NCBI RefSeq assembly: GCF_007751035.1
Contig: NZ_CP036433.1
Coordinates: 3,081,001-3,145,000 of the forward strand
Source of the DNA: Lignipirellula cremea
Lineage (GTDB): Bacteria; Planctomycetota; Planctomycetia; Pirellulales; Pirellulaceae
Reading direction: 5' to 3'
Length of the DNA stretch: 64,000 nucleotides
Positions 54,081-63,395 of the stretch are shown here, piece after piece; positions within the stretch are counted from its first letter, which is position 1, and each line of letters starts with the position of its first letter. The translations under genes were made by a program, and so were the position numbers. A model generated the notes under the pieces. It saw only the letters and a list, made by a program, of their open reading frames with translations, was not told the origin of the DNA and searched no databases.

Positions 54081-54758
54081 TTAGTCGACAAGCTCCTGTT
54101 TCAGCCGGGCCAGTTGGGTGGGAATCTGCTGATCGATTTCGCCGAAGTCGGTCTGCAGCACGCAACCGCCGCGTTCAATTTTGGGATCGGCGACCACTTC
54201 GGCCGAGGAGATCTTCTGAAAGGCGGCCGCCAGCGATTGCACTTCGGCTCCCAGCGCCTGGTGATCCTGCGGGTGCAGACGGATGCGAACCTTGCCCACG
54301 CCGGAAGCCAGTTCGAGCGCCTCCTGCACCAGGTCAAGCGTGATTTGCGGCTGTGCGGCCAGTTCCCGGCGGATAACCCGTTCTGCGATGGCGACGGCCA
54401 GATCCACGACGTTCTCTTGCCAACGACCCCGCCAGTCCAGCCGGGCCTGGTCGACTTCGCTCATTAGCTTGTTGAGTGCCGGCAGCAGGGTCTGCAGCTG
54501 TTCTCGCACCTGGGCGGCGGCCGAATCCTGGGCGAGCTTTTTGGCGGCTTTTTCGGCGGCCGCTTTGCCGCTGATGGCCGCGTTCCGCTGGATCTCCGCC
54601 CCCTGGGCCTGGGCGTCGGCGACGATCTTCTGGGCTTTTTCCTGGACCGTCTGCAGGTAGTTGCCGGCCTGGTCGCGCAGATCGGAGAAGTTAAACGCGG
54701 CGCTCGAAGCGCCCAGCGTTCGTCCCGCAGGATCGCCCGACTTGATAATTCCTGCCAT
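54081..54758 (-). CDS. fliH: Flagellar assembly protein FliH
   Basis: The 225-residue protein resembles FliH. The middle is an Ala/Gln/Lys-rich helical region (QEKAQKIVADAQAQGAEIQR), and the C-terminal half has the V-ATPase-E-like pattern (VVDLAVAIAERVIRRELAAQ, RIRLHPQDHQAL, ERGGCVLQTDFGEIDQQI). FliH binds FliI and couples it to the C-ring. CAAGGCG precedes ATG 54758. It lies between fliG and fliI, in the canonical order. Confidence 0.93.
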   Translation of the reverse strand: MAGIIKSGDPAGRTLGASSAAFNFSDLRDQAGNYLQTVQEKAQKIVADAQAQGAEIQRNAAISGKAAAEKAAKKLAQDSAAAQVREQLQTLLPALNKLMSEVDQARLDWRGRWQENVVDLAVAIAERVIRRELAAQPQITLDLVQEALELASGVGKVRIRLHPQDHQALGAEVQSLAAAFQKISSAEVVADPKIERGGCVLQTDFGEIDQQIPTQLARLKQELVD

Positions 54759-54867
54759 CGTGTCGCCTTGAGGTGGGGGCTAAGGTTGCGGCTCTGTTCG
54801 CCCGCGTCGTCGCGCTGGCGAGTGAGCCCGGGGATCGTATCGAGTTTGGCGGAACGGGTTGGCCCTG

Positions 54868-56097
54868 TCAGGCGGCGGCTGCGGTACGGCCTCGGGGCAT
54901 GCGGACTCGGCCTTGCGCGATGAGCTTTCCGGCGACGTGGGCCAGGTACTGCTGGGCCTGTTCAATGTCGCTGAGTCGCAGCGGGCCGATATGCTGGATC
55001 CGGCTGGCAAGCGCTTTCCGCTCCCGCCGCGGCAGTCGCTGGGCAATTCGCTCGACAAAAGCAGGATCGGCCCCCGCCAGGGCGAAAAGTGTTATCCGCG
55101 GATCGGCCTGCGCCAGCACCGCGGCCAGGGATTTGTCGTCCAGTTCGGACAGTTCTGTAAACGCCATCGCAGCAAACGTGGGACTGGTTTTGGTCGGGGC
55201 CGTATCCGGCGGGACGCTGGCAGCCTGGGAAGTGGTCGGGTGCGGGACGGTCGAGGAGCTCGCTTCGCCTGAAGCGGCGGCCGGGACAGAACCGGCGGGC
55301 GGCGTCGGTGCGAACGACGGCGCGGCGGCTGTGGTATCGGCAGAAGGACGCAGGCTCGACACGGGAAGGCGACTGGCGGGCAGCGACGACGGCAGGCGAT
55401 GCTCCTGTTCATAGTCGTGCAGGGCCAGCGTCAGTTCGTTTTCATTTTGCGACAGGTTCCGCAGCAGGCTTTCCCGCTGCTGGCCTGCTTCGTTCAGAAT
55501 GGCGCTCACCGCGGCCAGGCCGGCGGCCCGTCGCTGGTGGCTCTGGATCTGATCGGCGAGCAGCGATTCGATTTCGTGTTCGATCTCCTGGATCAGCTCG
55601 GGATCGGTTTGATCCAGTTCGGCGATCCGGCGGAGGACGTCGCCCTGCAGCTCCGGCGGCAGGCGTTTGAGCACCTCGGCAGCGCGGCGGGCCGGCAGAT
55701 GCGACATGACGATCGCCACCGTTTGCGGACGTTCATTCTGCAGGAAATTGGCGATCATGCCGCCCGTTGCTTCCCGCAAAAAGTGAAACGGCAGTTTGGC
55801 GGCCCGTTCCGCGACGGGACTCGGTCGGACTGGCGCGTCGGCAGCGGCCTGGGAAAGCTGCAGTTCGTCGGGCGCCGATGCAGTCGCATCGGACGGCCGG
55901 CCGGAGCGGGCCTGGACGAACTCGCCCACAATCCGCTGTTGTTCGTCGGGGTCGATCCGATCCAGGTCCAGTACGGCGGCCCTGATCAGCGAGGCGCGCT
56001 CTTCCCCCATTTGATCCAGCAGCGCATCGGCGCTGCGGCTATCGAGCGTCGAGACAAAGATGGCCGCTTTCCGGAGTGCCAGTTGGTTGTCGTTCAT
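54868..56097 (-). CDS. fliG: Flagellar motor switch protein FliG with long interdomain linker
   Basis: The 409-residue protein is FliG. A shortened N-terminal part (1-60) is followed by a low-complexity stretch to about 100. The middle domain (about 100-230) contains NERPQTVAIVMSHLPARRAA, the EHPQ-type block. The C-terminal domain (about 311-396) has LDDKSLAAVLAQADPRITLF and GPLRLSDIEQAQQYL. Residues about 233-310 are a Pro/Ser/Ala/Thr-rich linker absent from standard FliG of about 330-340 residues. Linker flexibility between the M and C domains matters for switching. No fliF lies upstream; the next gene is a radical SAM protein. Confidence 0.9.
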   Translation of the reverse strand: MNDNQLALRKAAIFVSTLDSRSADALLDQMGEERASLIRAAVLDLDRIDPDEQQRIVGEFVQARSGRPSDATASAPDELQLSQAAADAPVRPSPVAERAAKLPFHFLREATGGMIANFLQNERPQTVAIVMSHLPARRAAEVLKRLPPELQGDVLRRIAELDQTDPELIQEIEHEIESLLADQIQSHQRRAAGLAAVSAILNEAGQQRESLLRNLSQNENELTLALHDYEQEHRLPSSLPASRLPVSSLRPSADTTAAAPSFAPTPPAGSVPAAASGEASSSTVPHPTTSQAASVPPDTAPTKTSPTFAAMAFTELSELDDKSLAAVLAQADPRITLFALAGADPAFVERIAQRLPRRERKALASRIQHIGPLRLSDIEQAQQYLAHVAGKLIAQGRVRMPRGRTAAAA

Positions 56098-56425
56098 GGG
56101 AAGCCGTCATAGGTCGAGCAGGCGCAGCATGGTCCTCATTTGTCGTAAATAGCGAGATACGCGAAGCTGGGCAATATCAGTTTGCTCCGCGCCGCCCCCA
56201 TGCAAGCGTTGCTGGCAAGGCATGCCGGAAGAGAAGGGACGAGGCGACAGCGAGACCTGCAGAAAGGCGCAGGTTAGTAGTGATCAGGCGTCTTTTGCTC
56301 CGCGCAACAACGCGTCCTCTCACGGAGAGAAAGGCGACTTTCTGCGCCTGCGGCTCATCAAGACGACGAAGAAGCATCCGGACGCATTTGTCTTCACGTC
56401 CGCCGCCAAAGATGGCCGGCTGCGT
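56098..56425. other. Gap before fliG
   Basis: This 328-base gap lies between the fliG start and the end of the radical SAM gene, both on the minus strand. It probably holds the fli promoter. I see no gene; a small frame at 56177-56377 lacks support. Confidence 0.4.
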
Positions 56426-58483
56426 CTACTCGGGCTTCCGCTTCTTCCCGCCTTTGTTGACGCTGTTACGCTGCGGGCGATAGCCTTTTTGGGCGCTGTT
56501 GCGCGACTCTTTTTTGTTCGTCTTTTTCTTGTTGCCGCTGGTCATGTCGTGGACGTAGTCGCCCAGTTTGGCGGTCGCTTTTTCGCGTCGTTTCAGAATG
56601 GCGGCCCGGGGCGGGTCGGCGGAGATCAGGCAATCGCAGCCGTTGCCGATCAGGTCCTGGCGGCCGGCGGCCTGGAGCGCTTTGCGGACCTCGAAGTAGT
56701 TCTCCGGCTTGAAGAACTGCATGAGCGCTCGCTGCAGCTTCCGGTCGCGCAAGTGCTGGGCAATGTACACCGGCTTTTTGGTGAACGGGTCGATGCCTGT
56801 GTAGTACATGGCGGTCGCCACGTCGAATGGGGCCGGGATAAAGTCCTGCACCTGGTCGGGCTGGTAGCCGTTCCGTTTGAGGTACAGCGCCAGGTCGATC
56901 ATCGAGTGCAGGTCGCTGCCGGGATGGCTGGCGATGTAGTACGGAATGAGGTACTGCTTTTTGCCGGACTTTTTTGACTCCGCGTTGAACTGCCTGGCGA
57001 ACTCGTCGAAATCGTCGCCTGAGGGTTTGCGCATCAGGTTCAATACGCCCGGGTCGGTATGTTCGGGCGCTACCTTCAGCCGGCCGCCCACGTGGTGCTG
57101 CGTGAGCTCGCGGATGTACTCAGGCGACTGGCGGGCGAGGTCCATCCGGATGCCGCTAGCGACCAGGACTTTCTTTACGCCGGGCGTTTCGCGAGCTTCT
57201 TTCATTAACTGGATCAGCGGGCCGTGGTCGGTTCCCAGCAGCTTGCAGATTTTGGGATGCACGCACGACTGGCGCCGGCAGACCGCTTCGACCTCGGGCT
57301 TGCTGCACTTCATTTGATACATATTGGCGGTCGGTCCGCCAATATCGCTGACGACGCCTTTGAAGTCAGGGGCGGCCGCCATCTGGTTGATTTCGTGGAG
57401 GACCGATTCCTTGCTGCGGGACTGGATGATGCGGCCTTCGTGCGCCGTGATCGAACAGAACGTGCAGCCGCCGAAACAGCCGCGCATGATGGCGACCGAG
57501 TCGCGGATCATCTCAAAGGCCGGCACCGACTCCGTATAACTAGGGTGCGGACGACGCGTGTAAGGCAGCGCGTAGATGGCGTCCATCGATCCCTGGGAAA
57601 TCGGGAATCGCGGCGGGTTGCAGACGACTGCCTGGCGATCGTGGTACTGCACCAGCCCTTTGGCGTTGTACGGGTTGGTTTCGTTATGAATGATGCGCGT
57701 CGCTTCCGCGAACGCCATTTTGTCGGTCGTTACCTCTTCATAACTGGGAACCGTCAGCAGCCCCTCAGGCGGCGTTTCCGAAGCGCCCATGGCGTAGGCC
57801 GCTCCGCGCAAGTCGCGCAAGTCGCGAACCGACTCGCCGGCCTGCAGGCGCCGGGCGATCTCCATGATGGCTTCTTCGCCGTTGCCAAACACCAGCAGAT
57901 CGGCCTTGCAGTCGAGCAGGATCGACCGCCGGACTTTGTCGCTCCAGTAGTCGTAATGGGCCAGACGGCGGAGAGACGCTTCGACGCCGCCGGCGATGAC
58001 GGGCGTATCCTTGTACGCCTCGCGGGCCCGCTGGCAGTACGCCAGGGTCGCCCGATCGGGACGCTGTCCGATTTTCCCGCCGGGTGAATAGGCGTCGTCG
58101 TTACGGACCTTCCGGCTGGCCGTGTAATGGTTGATCATGGAGTCCATGTTGCCGGCGCTCACGGCAAAGAACAGCCGCGGCTGGCCGAACCGCCGCCAGT
58201 CTTCGCACGATCGCCAGTCCGGCTGGCTGACAATGCCGACCCGAAAACCGGCCGCTTCCAGCACCCGGCCCAGCACCGCCATGGCGAAGCTGGGGTGATC
58301 CACGTAGGCGTCGCCCGTAATGAACACCACGTCGACTTCGTCCCAGCCACGGTCGCGCATTTCGCGCGCGGTCATCGGCAACGGCGCCGCGGAACCGGTC
58401 GCCTGCCGGCCCATTTCGGCCAGTCGATCGGACAGCAAGCCCGCATCGGGAAGGATCGGCAGCGAGTAGCGTGGTTTGGACAT
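56426..58483 (-). CDS. YgiQ-family radical SAM protein
   Basis: The 685-residue protein matches the YgiQ (UPF0313) family. The radical SAM cluster motif is Cys336-x3-Cys340-x2-Cys343 ([18 protein letters not shown]). The N-terminal part has the B12-binding-like fold ([20 protein letters not shown]). [40 protein letters not shown] and a Lys-rich tail are further hallmarks. ATG 58483 ([13 protein letters not shown]) is the family-typical start. Enzymatic role is not established for this family as far as I know. Fe-S chemistry is expected; substrate unknown. The link to the downstream fli genes is by position only. Confidence 0.95.
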   Translation of the reverse strand: MSKPRYSLPILPDAGLLSDRLAEMGRQATGSAAPLPMTAREMRDRGWDEVDVVFITGDAYVDHPSFAMAVLGRVLEAAGFRVGIVSQPDWRSCEDWRRFGQPRLFFAVSAGNMDSMINHYTASRKVRNDDAYSPGGKIGQRPDRATLAYCQRAREAYKDTPVIAGGVEASLRRLAHYDYWSDKVRRSILLDCKADLLVFGNGEEAIMEIARRLQAGESVRDLRDLRGAAYAMGASETPPEGLLTVPSYEEVTTDKMAFAEATRIIHNETNPYNAKGLVQYHDRQAVVCNPPRFPISQGSMDAIYALPYTRRPHPSYTESVPAFEMIRDSVAIMRGCFGGCTFCSITAHEGRIIQSRSKESVLHEINQMAAAPDFKGVVSDIGGPTANMYQMKCSKPEVEAVCRRQSCVHPKICKLLGTDHGPLIQLMKEARETPGVKKVLVASGIRMDLARQSPEYIRELTQHHVGGRLKVAPEHTDPGVLNLMRKPSGDDFDEFARQFNAESKKSGKKQYLIPYYIASHPGSDLHSMIDLALYLKRNGYQPDQVQDFIPAPFDVATAMYYTGIDPFTKKPVYIAQHLRDRKLQRALMQFFKPENYFEVRKALQAAGRQDLIGNGCDCLISADPPRAAILKRREKATAKLGDYVHDMTSGNKKKTNKKESRNSAQKGYRPQRNSVNKGGKKRKPE

Positions 58484-59413
58484 GGGGAGCGGATAGCCTC
58501 GAAAAAAGAAGGGTGGAGCTTCATTATTCACGTCGGACCGCAGAACCACAAGGACTAACGGCTTGAAGAGAGCCACCCTGACAGGGCCGTGCGACCAGCG
58601 GCAGGCGGGAGAACCGCTCTTTTCGCGCAAGTCGCAGCAAACTCGTTTCTCGCAGCGAAAGGCTCTGGCGCGTCTCGATTGTGAGGCAGAGAAGGGGGGC
58701 CAGCCCAGCCAAGAGACTATCTATGACGTGTCTAACGTCTCGCACCGGGAAGGTCTGGCTGTCCCAGTTGTCCCTGTTTATCGCTGATGACAACAGCGAC
58801 TCCTTGCACCACCAGATTGCCGGGCTGGGCGTCGATCTGAAAATTGCTCGCAGGAACTCGCGGGATGACGGAGCATCGCAGCGGCCTGGGGAGAGGGCGC
58901 TGGGTGGTGGAGCGGACGATTGACTGGATCAAAGGGCGACGTCGCCGGTGAGTGCGGTATGGTCGTCGGTTGATCATGCAGGAAGCCTGGAACGCACTGG
59001 CCGCATGCCTCAGTGCCTTCCGCGTCGCCGCCGCAGCCGCTGTCCTGTGATTTTTTAGAAAGGCGGTTTCGTTGGGGACTCCCTAGACGAATCGACCGCG
59101 CTGACGCCGATTCGACGCGTTCCTAAGCCCAGGTAGAGCTTGCTCCGTCGAAGGACGGGTTGAAGCGACCCGTAATCGGCTCTGCGAACGGTGGAATTTA
59201 GCAAACCTGAGAAACTTTGTCGGGTTTTCCAGGTGATTGGTTCACCATTTGCAACTCTTTGCAGATAGTCCTTTGGTAGACCTCAAATGCGGGCGCGTGC
59301 CCGCCAGCTAACCCCCCGGTTTGCGATTTTGATCTACAAGGCCAATCTATGCCGTAAGTCCCGGACGGGCCGTGTGCTGCGAGGCGCACGGACATCTGTA
59401 AGGAGACCTATTG
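58484..59413. other. Long intergenic region
   Basis: About 930 bases separate the radical SAM gene (minus) from the repeat protein gene (plus), and both promoters should lie here. Short frames on both strands (58524-58977) have no ribosome site or recognisable sequence. Possibly it holds a decayed gene. I see no RNA structure I can name. Confidence 0.4.
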
Positions 59414-61486
59414 ATGAAACGTACATTCTTAGTCGCGATGGCCGTCGCGCTGTTCGGATGGTCAACGCCCACTCAGGCCTGGTCGCAAGGTCTGGGCGGT
59501 GTGATCAACAAAGCCGCTGGCGGCGCAAGCCAGGCCGCTGGTGATGCGGCCCGCGGACGCGGGTCCGCTGGAGCCCCCGGGCGCGGGCGTGGTGGACCTC
59601 CGTCCGCCGCACGATCTGGTTCACCGAGTCGCGGGGGTCAGTCGCCCGGCGCAATTCCAGGGCGATCTGCTCCCAGCGGATTTCCTGGCCGCGGGTCAAC
59701 GCCGAGCGCTCAACCGAACCGATCGTCACGACCCAGTTTTGGCAACCCCCTGCAAGGCAATCGCCCGACGTCCCAGCCCGGCGCCAATCGCCCGACGCCC
59801 CAGCCCGGCGCCAATCGCCCGACGCTTCTGCCCGGCGCCAATCGCCCGACTGCCCAGCCCGGAGCCAATCGCCCGTCGTCCGGCGGTGATCGCTCTGCGC
59901 CCAGCGGTGCGAGCGATCTGCGTGATCGCTTAGGCATCGGACGCGGGGGCCCGACTGCAGGCCCCAGCACCAGTCGACCCGACGCCGGAACCCAACCGGA
60001 TCGCGGCTCCCTGCGTGACCGACTGGGTCTCGACAACAAGCAGCCTGGCGCCGCCGCTAACAATCCGGCCAATTCGGCGGACGGCCGAACGCGACCGGGC
60101 GCTGACAGCGGCGCTCTGCGTGAACGTTTCGGCCTCGACAATAATCGTCGTCCCGGTTCTGAGTCGGATAACCCGGCCGACTTGCGAAATCGGCCAGGCG
60201 CTGATCGCAGCGATCTGCGTGAACGTCTTGGTCTCGACAACAAGCGTCCCGGCGCTGATGCAGATAACCCGGGCGACGGTCGCACACGACCGGACGCTGA
60301 CCGTGGCGATCTGCGTGACCGTCTTGGTCTCGATAACAAGCGTCCCGGCGCTGATGCAGATAACCCGGGCGACGGCCGCACGCGACCGGATGCTGACCGT
60401 GGCGATCTGCGTGACCGACTTGGTCTCGATAACAAGCGTCCCGGAGCTGATGCAGATAACCCGGGCGACGGTCGCACACGACCGGACGCCGACCGTGGCG
60501 ATCTGCGTGACCGACTTGGTCTCGATAACAAGCGTCCCGGAGCTGATGCAGATAACCCGGGCGACGGTCGCACACGCCCGGACGCTGACCGTGGCGATCT
60601 GCGTGACCGACTTGGTCTCGACAACAACCGTCCCGGCGCTGACGGCCGTGATGGAAATCGCGAAACCCGTAACCGTCCCGACTTTGATCGGGAACAGTTC
60701 CGTGATCGCCTTGGTCTGGGCGGCGTGAAAAGTAACGCCCATGTCGGCGTGAGTCCCTCGGTCCGTGTTGGAGCCAAGGCCAACTTCGACCGCGGCGACT
60801 ATCGCCAGAACCTGGGAAGTCGCTGGAGCCGGTACGATCGCTATCCGTTCCAGAGCTCCTGGTTTAACGTGCATATCGGAAACAATAACAGCAACAACTG
60901 GCGCTGGCAGCGCGGCTGGAATAGCTATCCTTCTTATTGGAGCTGGCGCCCTGCCGTGTGGACCTCGTTCAATCCGTGGTTCAGCTGGAACTGGAACTCG
61001 CCCTACCGCTATGCTTATGGCGACAACATTTATTACCGCGATAACTATGTGTATTACGGCGAACAGCGTTACGCGCCGGCCACGGTTTATTACACCCAGG
61101 CGTCGGACATTGCCCGCGCTGTGCCGACGACTGTGGATGCGGACGCGATTGACTGGATGCCTTTAGGGGTTTTCGCCGTGGTCTCCAGTGATCCCTCCAA
61201 GAGCAACACCATCAGCCTGCAGCTGGCGATTAGTAAGGAAGGCATCATCGCCGGAACTTACTACGACGAAACGGACGACATCAGCCGTCCGCTGGAAGGC
61301 ATGGTCGATCAGAAGACGCAACGCGCCGCCTGGGGCTTTGCCGACGGTAAAGACCAGGACGTGATTTTCGAGACAGGCATCTATAACCTGACGCTCGAAG
61401 AATCGTCGCTGTTGATCCACTTTGGCCCCGAAGAGACGCAGGCTTTCACGCTGCTTCGTCTGGAGCAACCCGCTGACGCTCGCTAA
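59414..61486 (+). CDS. Secreted protein with Asp/Arg-rich tandem repeats and aromatic domain
   Basis: The 690-residue product has a signal peptide (TFLVAMAVALFGWSTPTQAWSQ). A Gly/Arg/Ser-rich part with NRPTPQPGA repeats follows. A repeat region (about 175-440) then has nine LR[DE]R[LF]G[LI] motifs, four of them in perfect 32-residue units. Next comes an aromatic stretch rich in Trp and Tyr (about 470-560) and a C-terminal beta-rich domain of about 120 residues (IIAGTYYDETDDISRPLEG). AGGAG at 59401 with 8-base spacing selects ATG 59414 over the adjacent TTG. Similar proteins in Planctomycetes carry cell-surface labels. Function is unknown; a structural or surface role is likely. Confidence 0.85.
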   Translation: MKRTFLVAMAVALFGWSTPTQAWSQGLGGVINKAAGGASQAAGDAARGRGSAGAPGRGRGGPPSAARSGSPSRGGQSPGAIPGRSAPSGFPGRGSTPSAQPNRSSRPSFGNPLQGNRPTSQPGANRPTPQPGANRPTLLPGANRPTAQPGANRPSSGGDRSAPSGASDLRDRLGIGRGGPTAGPSTSRPDAGTQPDRGSLRDRLGLDNKQPGAAANNPANSADGRTRPGADSGALRERFGLDNNRRPGSESDNPADLRNRPGADRSDLRERLGLDNKRPGADADNPGDGRTRPDADRGDLRDRLGLDNKRPGADADNPGDGRTRPDADRGDLRDRLGLDNKRPGADADNPGDGRTRPDADRGDLRDRLGLDNKRPGADADNPGDGRTRPDADRGDLRDRLGLDNNRPGADGRDGNRETRNRPDFDREQFRDRLGLGGVKSNAHVGVSPSVRVGAKANFDRGDYRQNLGSRWSRYDRYPFQSSWFNVHIGNNNSNNWRWQRGWNSYPSYWSWRPAVWTSFNPWFSWNWNSPYRYAYGDNIYYRDNYVYYGEQRYAPATVYYTQASDIARAVPTTVDADAIDWMPLGVFAVVSSDPSKSNTISLQLAISKEGIIAGTYYDETDDISRPLEGMVDQKTQRAAWGFADGKDQDVIFETGIYNLTLEESSLLIHFGPEETQAFTLLRLEQPADAR
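60212..60595 (+). repeat. Four tandem 96-bp coding repeats
   Basis: Units start at 60212, 60308, 60404 and 60500, each 96 bases, and a fifth partly matching unit begins at 60596. The encoded 32-residue unit begins DLRDRLGLDNKRPGADADNP, with DLRERLG in the first. Bases differ between copies only at a few synonymous sites. Confidence 0.95.
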
Positions 61487-61535
61487 GCGAGCGGAGGACC
61501 CGGTCCTCCAAACGTCAACAAGCAGAACCTCAAGT

Positions 61536-61561
61536 CGACGCCGCGATCACTCGCGGCGTCG
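61536..61561 (+). terminator. Hairpin terminator
   Basis: An 11-bp perfect stem (CGACGCCGCGA with TCGCGGCGTCG) with a TCAC loop lies about 50 bases after the repeat-protein stop. Only a broken T run follows, so it may be partial. Confidence 0.65.
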
Positions 61562-61780
61562 GCTGTTTCTTGGGGCAGGATTTCCTTTCCGCCGTCCGCT
61601 CGTTTCGCCGCACTCGCAATCATGCGGCCATTCCTTGTCTGTCTCCACCTGGCAGGGTCAAGGTGGATCCATTTCTCCAAACTGGCTTGCACTCGCACTT
61701 TGAATCGCCAGATAATGGTCTGCCCTCATTGTGCCGCTTGGGCGTAGCGGTCTTTATCGCCGGCGGGAGAAAACAAGCAA

Positions 61781-62008
61781 GTGTTTATCGTTTTCTGGTT
61801 GGTTGCGGGAGCGTTCATGTTGTTCGTGACAGTAAGAGACATCACGAGACACAGTACGGACACCACAAGCATCTTCCCGTGGTGGGCGTGGTTCGATGTT
61901 TCGAGAGAGAGAACGCCTGTTCTCTTTTGGGCGTGCATTTCCGCCCAGCTTCTCCTGGCTGCAAGTTGTGTCCTTTTTGCCTTCTGGACACCCCTGGCCG
62001 CCAATTGA
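61781..62008 (+). CDS. Possible small two-helix membrane protein
   Basis: The 75-residue frame starts with a GTG and encodes two hydrophobic helices (FIVFWLVAGAFMLFVTV and WACISAQLLLAASCVLFAFW). A short charged loop with TDTTSIFPWWAWFDVSRER lies between them. GGGAG about 16 bases upstream is a poor ribosome site, and there is no recognised family. The pattern of membrane helices is better than chance, so it may be real, but it could also be a fortuitous frame. Confidence 0.35.
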   Translation: MFIVFWLVAGAFMLFVTVRDITRHSTDTTSIFPWWAWFDVSRERTPVLFWACISAQLLLAASCVLFAFWTPLAAN

Positions 62009-62426
62009 TGGGATAGTCAATTCACAGAAGAAGCGGCCTGCGCCGGCATTGCATCCATCCATTGAGCAGCGTCGGGTGAGGCAAGGATGAGAGAGGCAGC
62101 GAAGCCGATCGGTCCGTGCCGTGAAGCTCTGTCCGATCGACGTGGAGAAAGGCGGATTCTTAGCCGCTACTACTGACGCATACCTGTCACTACTTGACCG
62201 GTTTGCTCGACTGGCCAGGCCCGGTCAACACGGCGCAGTCGCCGGGCGGCGATGTTGATGTCGCGGCGTAAAAAGCAGCGACGGCGGCTGTTTCTCGGTT
62301 GGCAACTTCTCAATTCTCACTGCCAGCCATCACCGCGACCCTGGTCTCGCAACCTCTACAAGCCCGTCTGGCCGAATTCCATCCAACGCGACCAGCCCAT
62401 TCAGCCAGGTGGGTGTCTGCAAACAC

Positions 62427-63395
62427 CTACGGCATTTTCGGAACGCGACGCCAGTGGAGGGAGGGACGTTGAATGCGCTGTCGAAGTGAGGGTGGATGGG
62501 CCAGTTGAATCGACTTGCCCGTCATTGGCCCGTCAATCTCTTGAAATGCTTCCAGCAATTGAGCCCTGGCCAGGCGACTGGTTTCCAATCGAACGGGAGA
62601 GGGGTGTTCGAGACAGGGGCTTGGAATGGTGGGGTTTGTATTGATTTCGTAGATCTGCGGTTGGCCGCGAAAGATACCAAAGTCAGCTCGTCCATAGTCC
62701 AGCTCACTCGCTGCAAATACGGCCTCGATGGTTTCGGAATACGCGTTTTCTTTAATCAACTGGTAATCTTCTTCGTAAAGAGCGTCCGACGCGATGCCTT
62801 CTACTCCGTACTTCGCAACCCAGTGATCTTCATGCACGCACGGTCTTGGAATGATCCGGTCGCCCACCTTGAGACTCCCATGCTTGCGAAATAATCCGGG
62901 TGCGACCGGCTCCGCAGCATATTGGATCACAACGATTTCACGAATCGGAACAGAGCGCTCGATCAGACTTTTAATGCCCGAGGCCAGTTCCTTCGGGGTG
63001 TGAATTAATTCCGACATGACGCCCCGATGAGCACAGTCCGTGCGCAAGAAAACCGGGTAGGCCTCGTCAGGCACTACGTCGTCTGCTTGCCAAACGTTGA
63101 ACCCATTGTGACCGTCGCGATAGAGTTTACGCAACAACTGATAACGCGAACGGAACTTTGCCGGATTGTTGAAAACGCGCATGCCCTTGTCGCGCAAGTC
63201 GTTGTAGAGCCTTGCTGCACATTCCAGGTCCCAGAAATCAAGCCGGTCGAGATCGCCAAAAATATACGTCGCTCGCGGCAACGTAAAGTCTCGAAACAGT
63301 TTTTCATACGACTGGGTTTTGAAATTCAACTCCTGCGACTTCACTAGCGATTGGTGCGTGTAGGAGTGTCGTTGCGTTGTAAACAGAACGATCAT
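62427..63395 (-). CDS. ATP-grasp protein
   Basis: The 322-residue protein shows the C-terminal metal and ATP-binding pattern of ATP-grasp ligases: RADFGIFRGQPQIYEINTNPT, with Asp, Glu and Asn as magnesium ligands. The middle part has VFLRTDCAHRGVMSE, which fits the nucleotide-binding lid. Such enzymes join a carboxylate to an amine or other nucleophile with ATP. ATG 63395 overlaps the stop of the upstream HExxH gene (ATGA), so the two are coupled and likely act on one substrate. Composition is about 50-52% GC against about 60-67% in neighbours. It could tailor a peptide or form a small-molecule amide. Confidence 0.8.
   Translation of the reverse strand: MIVLFTTQRHSYTHQSLVKSQELNFKTQSYEKLFRDFTLPRATYIFGDLDRLDFWDLECAARLYNDLRDKGMRVFNNPAKFRSRYQLLRKLYRDGHNGFNVWQADDVVPDEAYPVFLRTDCAHRGVMSELIHTPKELASGIKSLIERSVPIREIVVIQYAAEPVAPGLFRKHGSLKVGDRIIPRPCVHEDHWVAKYGVEGIASDALYEEDYQLIKENAYSETIEAVFAASELDYGRADFGIFRGQPQIYEINTNPTIPSPCLEHPSPVRLETSRLARAQLLEAFQEIDGPMTGKSIQLAHPPSLRQRIQRPSLHWRRVPKMP

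Larger units (their letters stand above)
61487..62426. other. Lower-GC intergenic region
   Basis: This 940-base stretch begins with the repeat protein's terminator and ends at the ATP-grasp gene. The only candidate gene is the small membrane protein at 61781-62008. No RNA gene was recognised. Confidence 0.4.

Noticed and set aside
58524-58977. Two short minus-strand frames in the gap before the repeat protein
   Set aside because: No ribosome site, no recognisable sequence, and composition like non-coding DNA. A decayed gene remains possible but unsupported.
60212-60595. Possible CRISPR array
   Set aside because: The repeats are adjacent with no spacers, and the unit is coding and in frame.
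59710-60874. Open frames on the minus strand across the 96-bp repeats
   Set aside because: They mirror the coding repeats, have no start signal and contain no recognisable domain.
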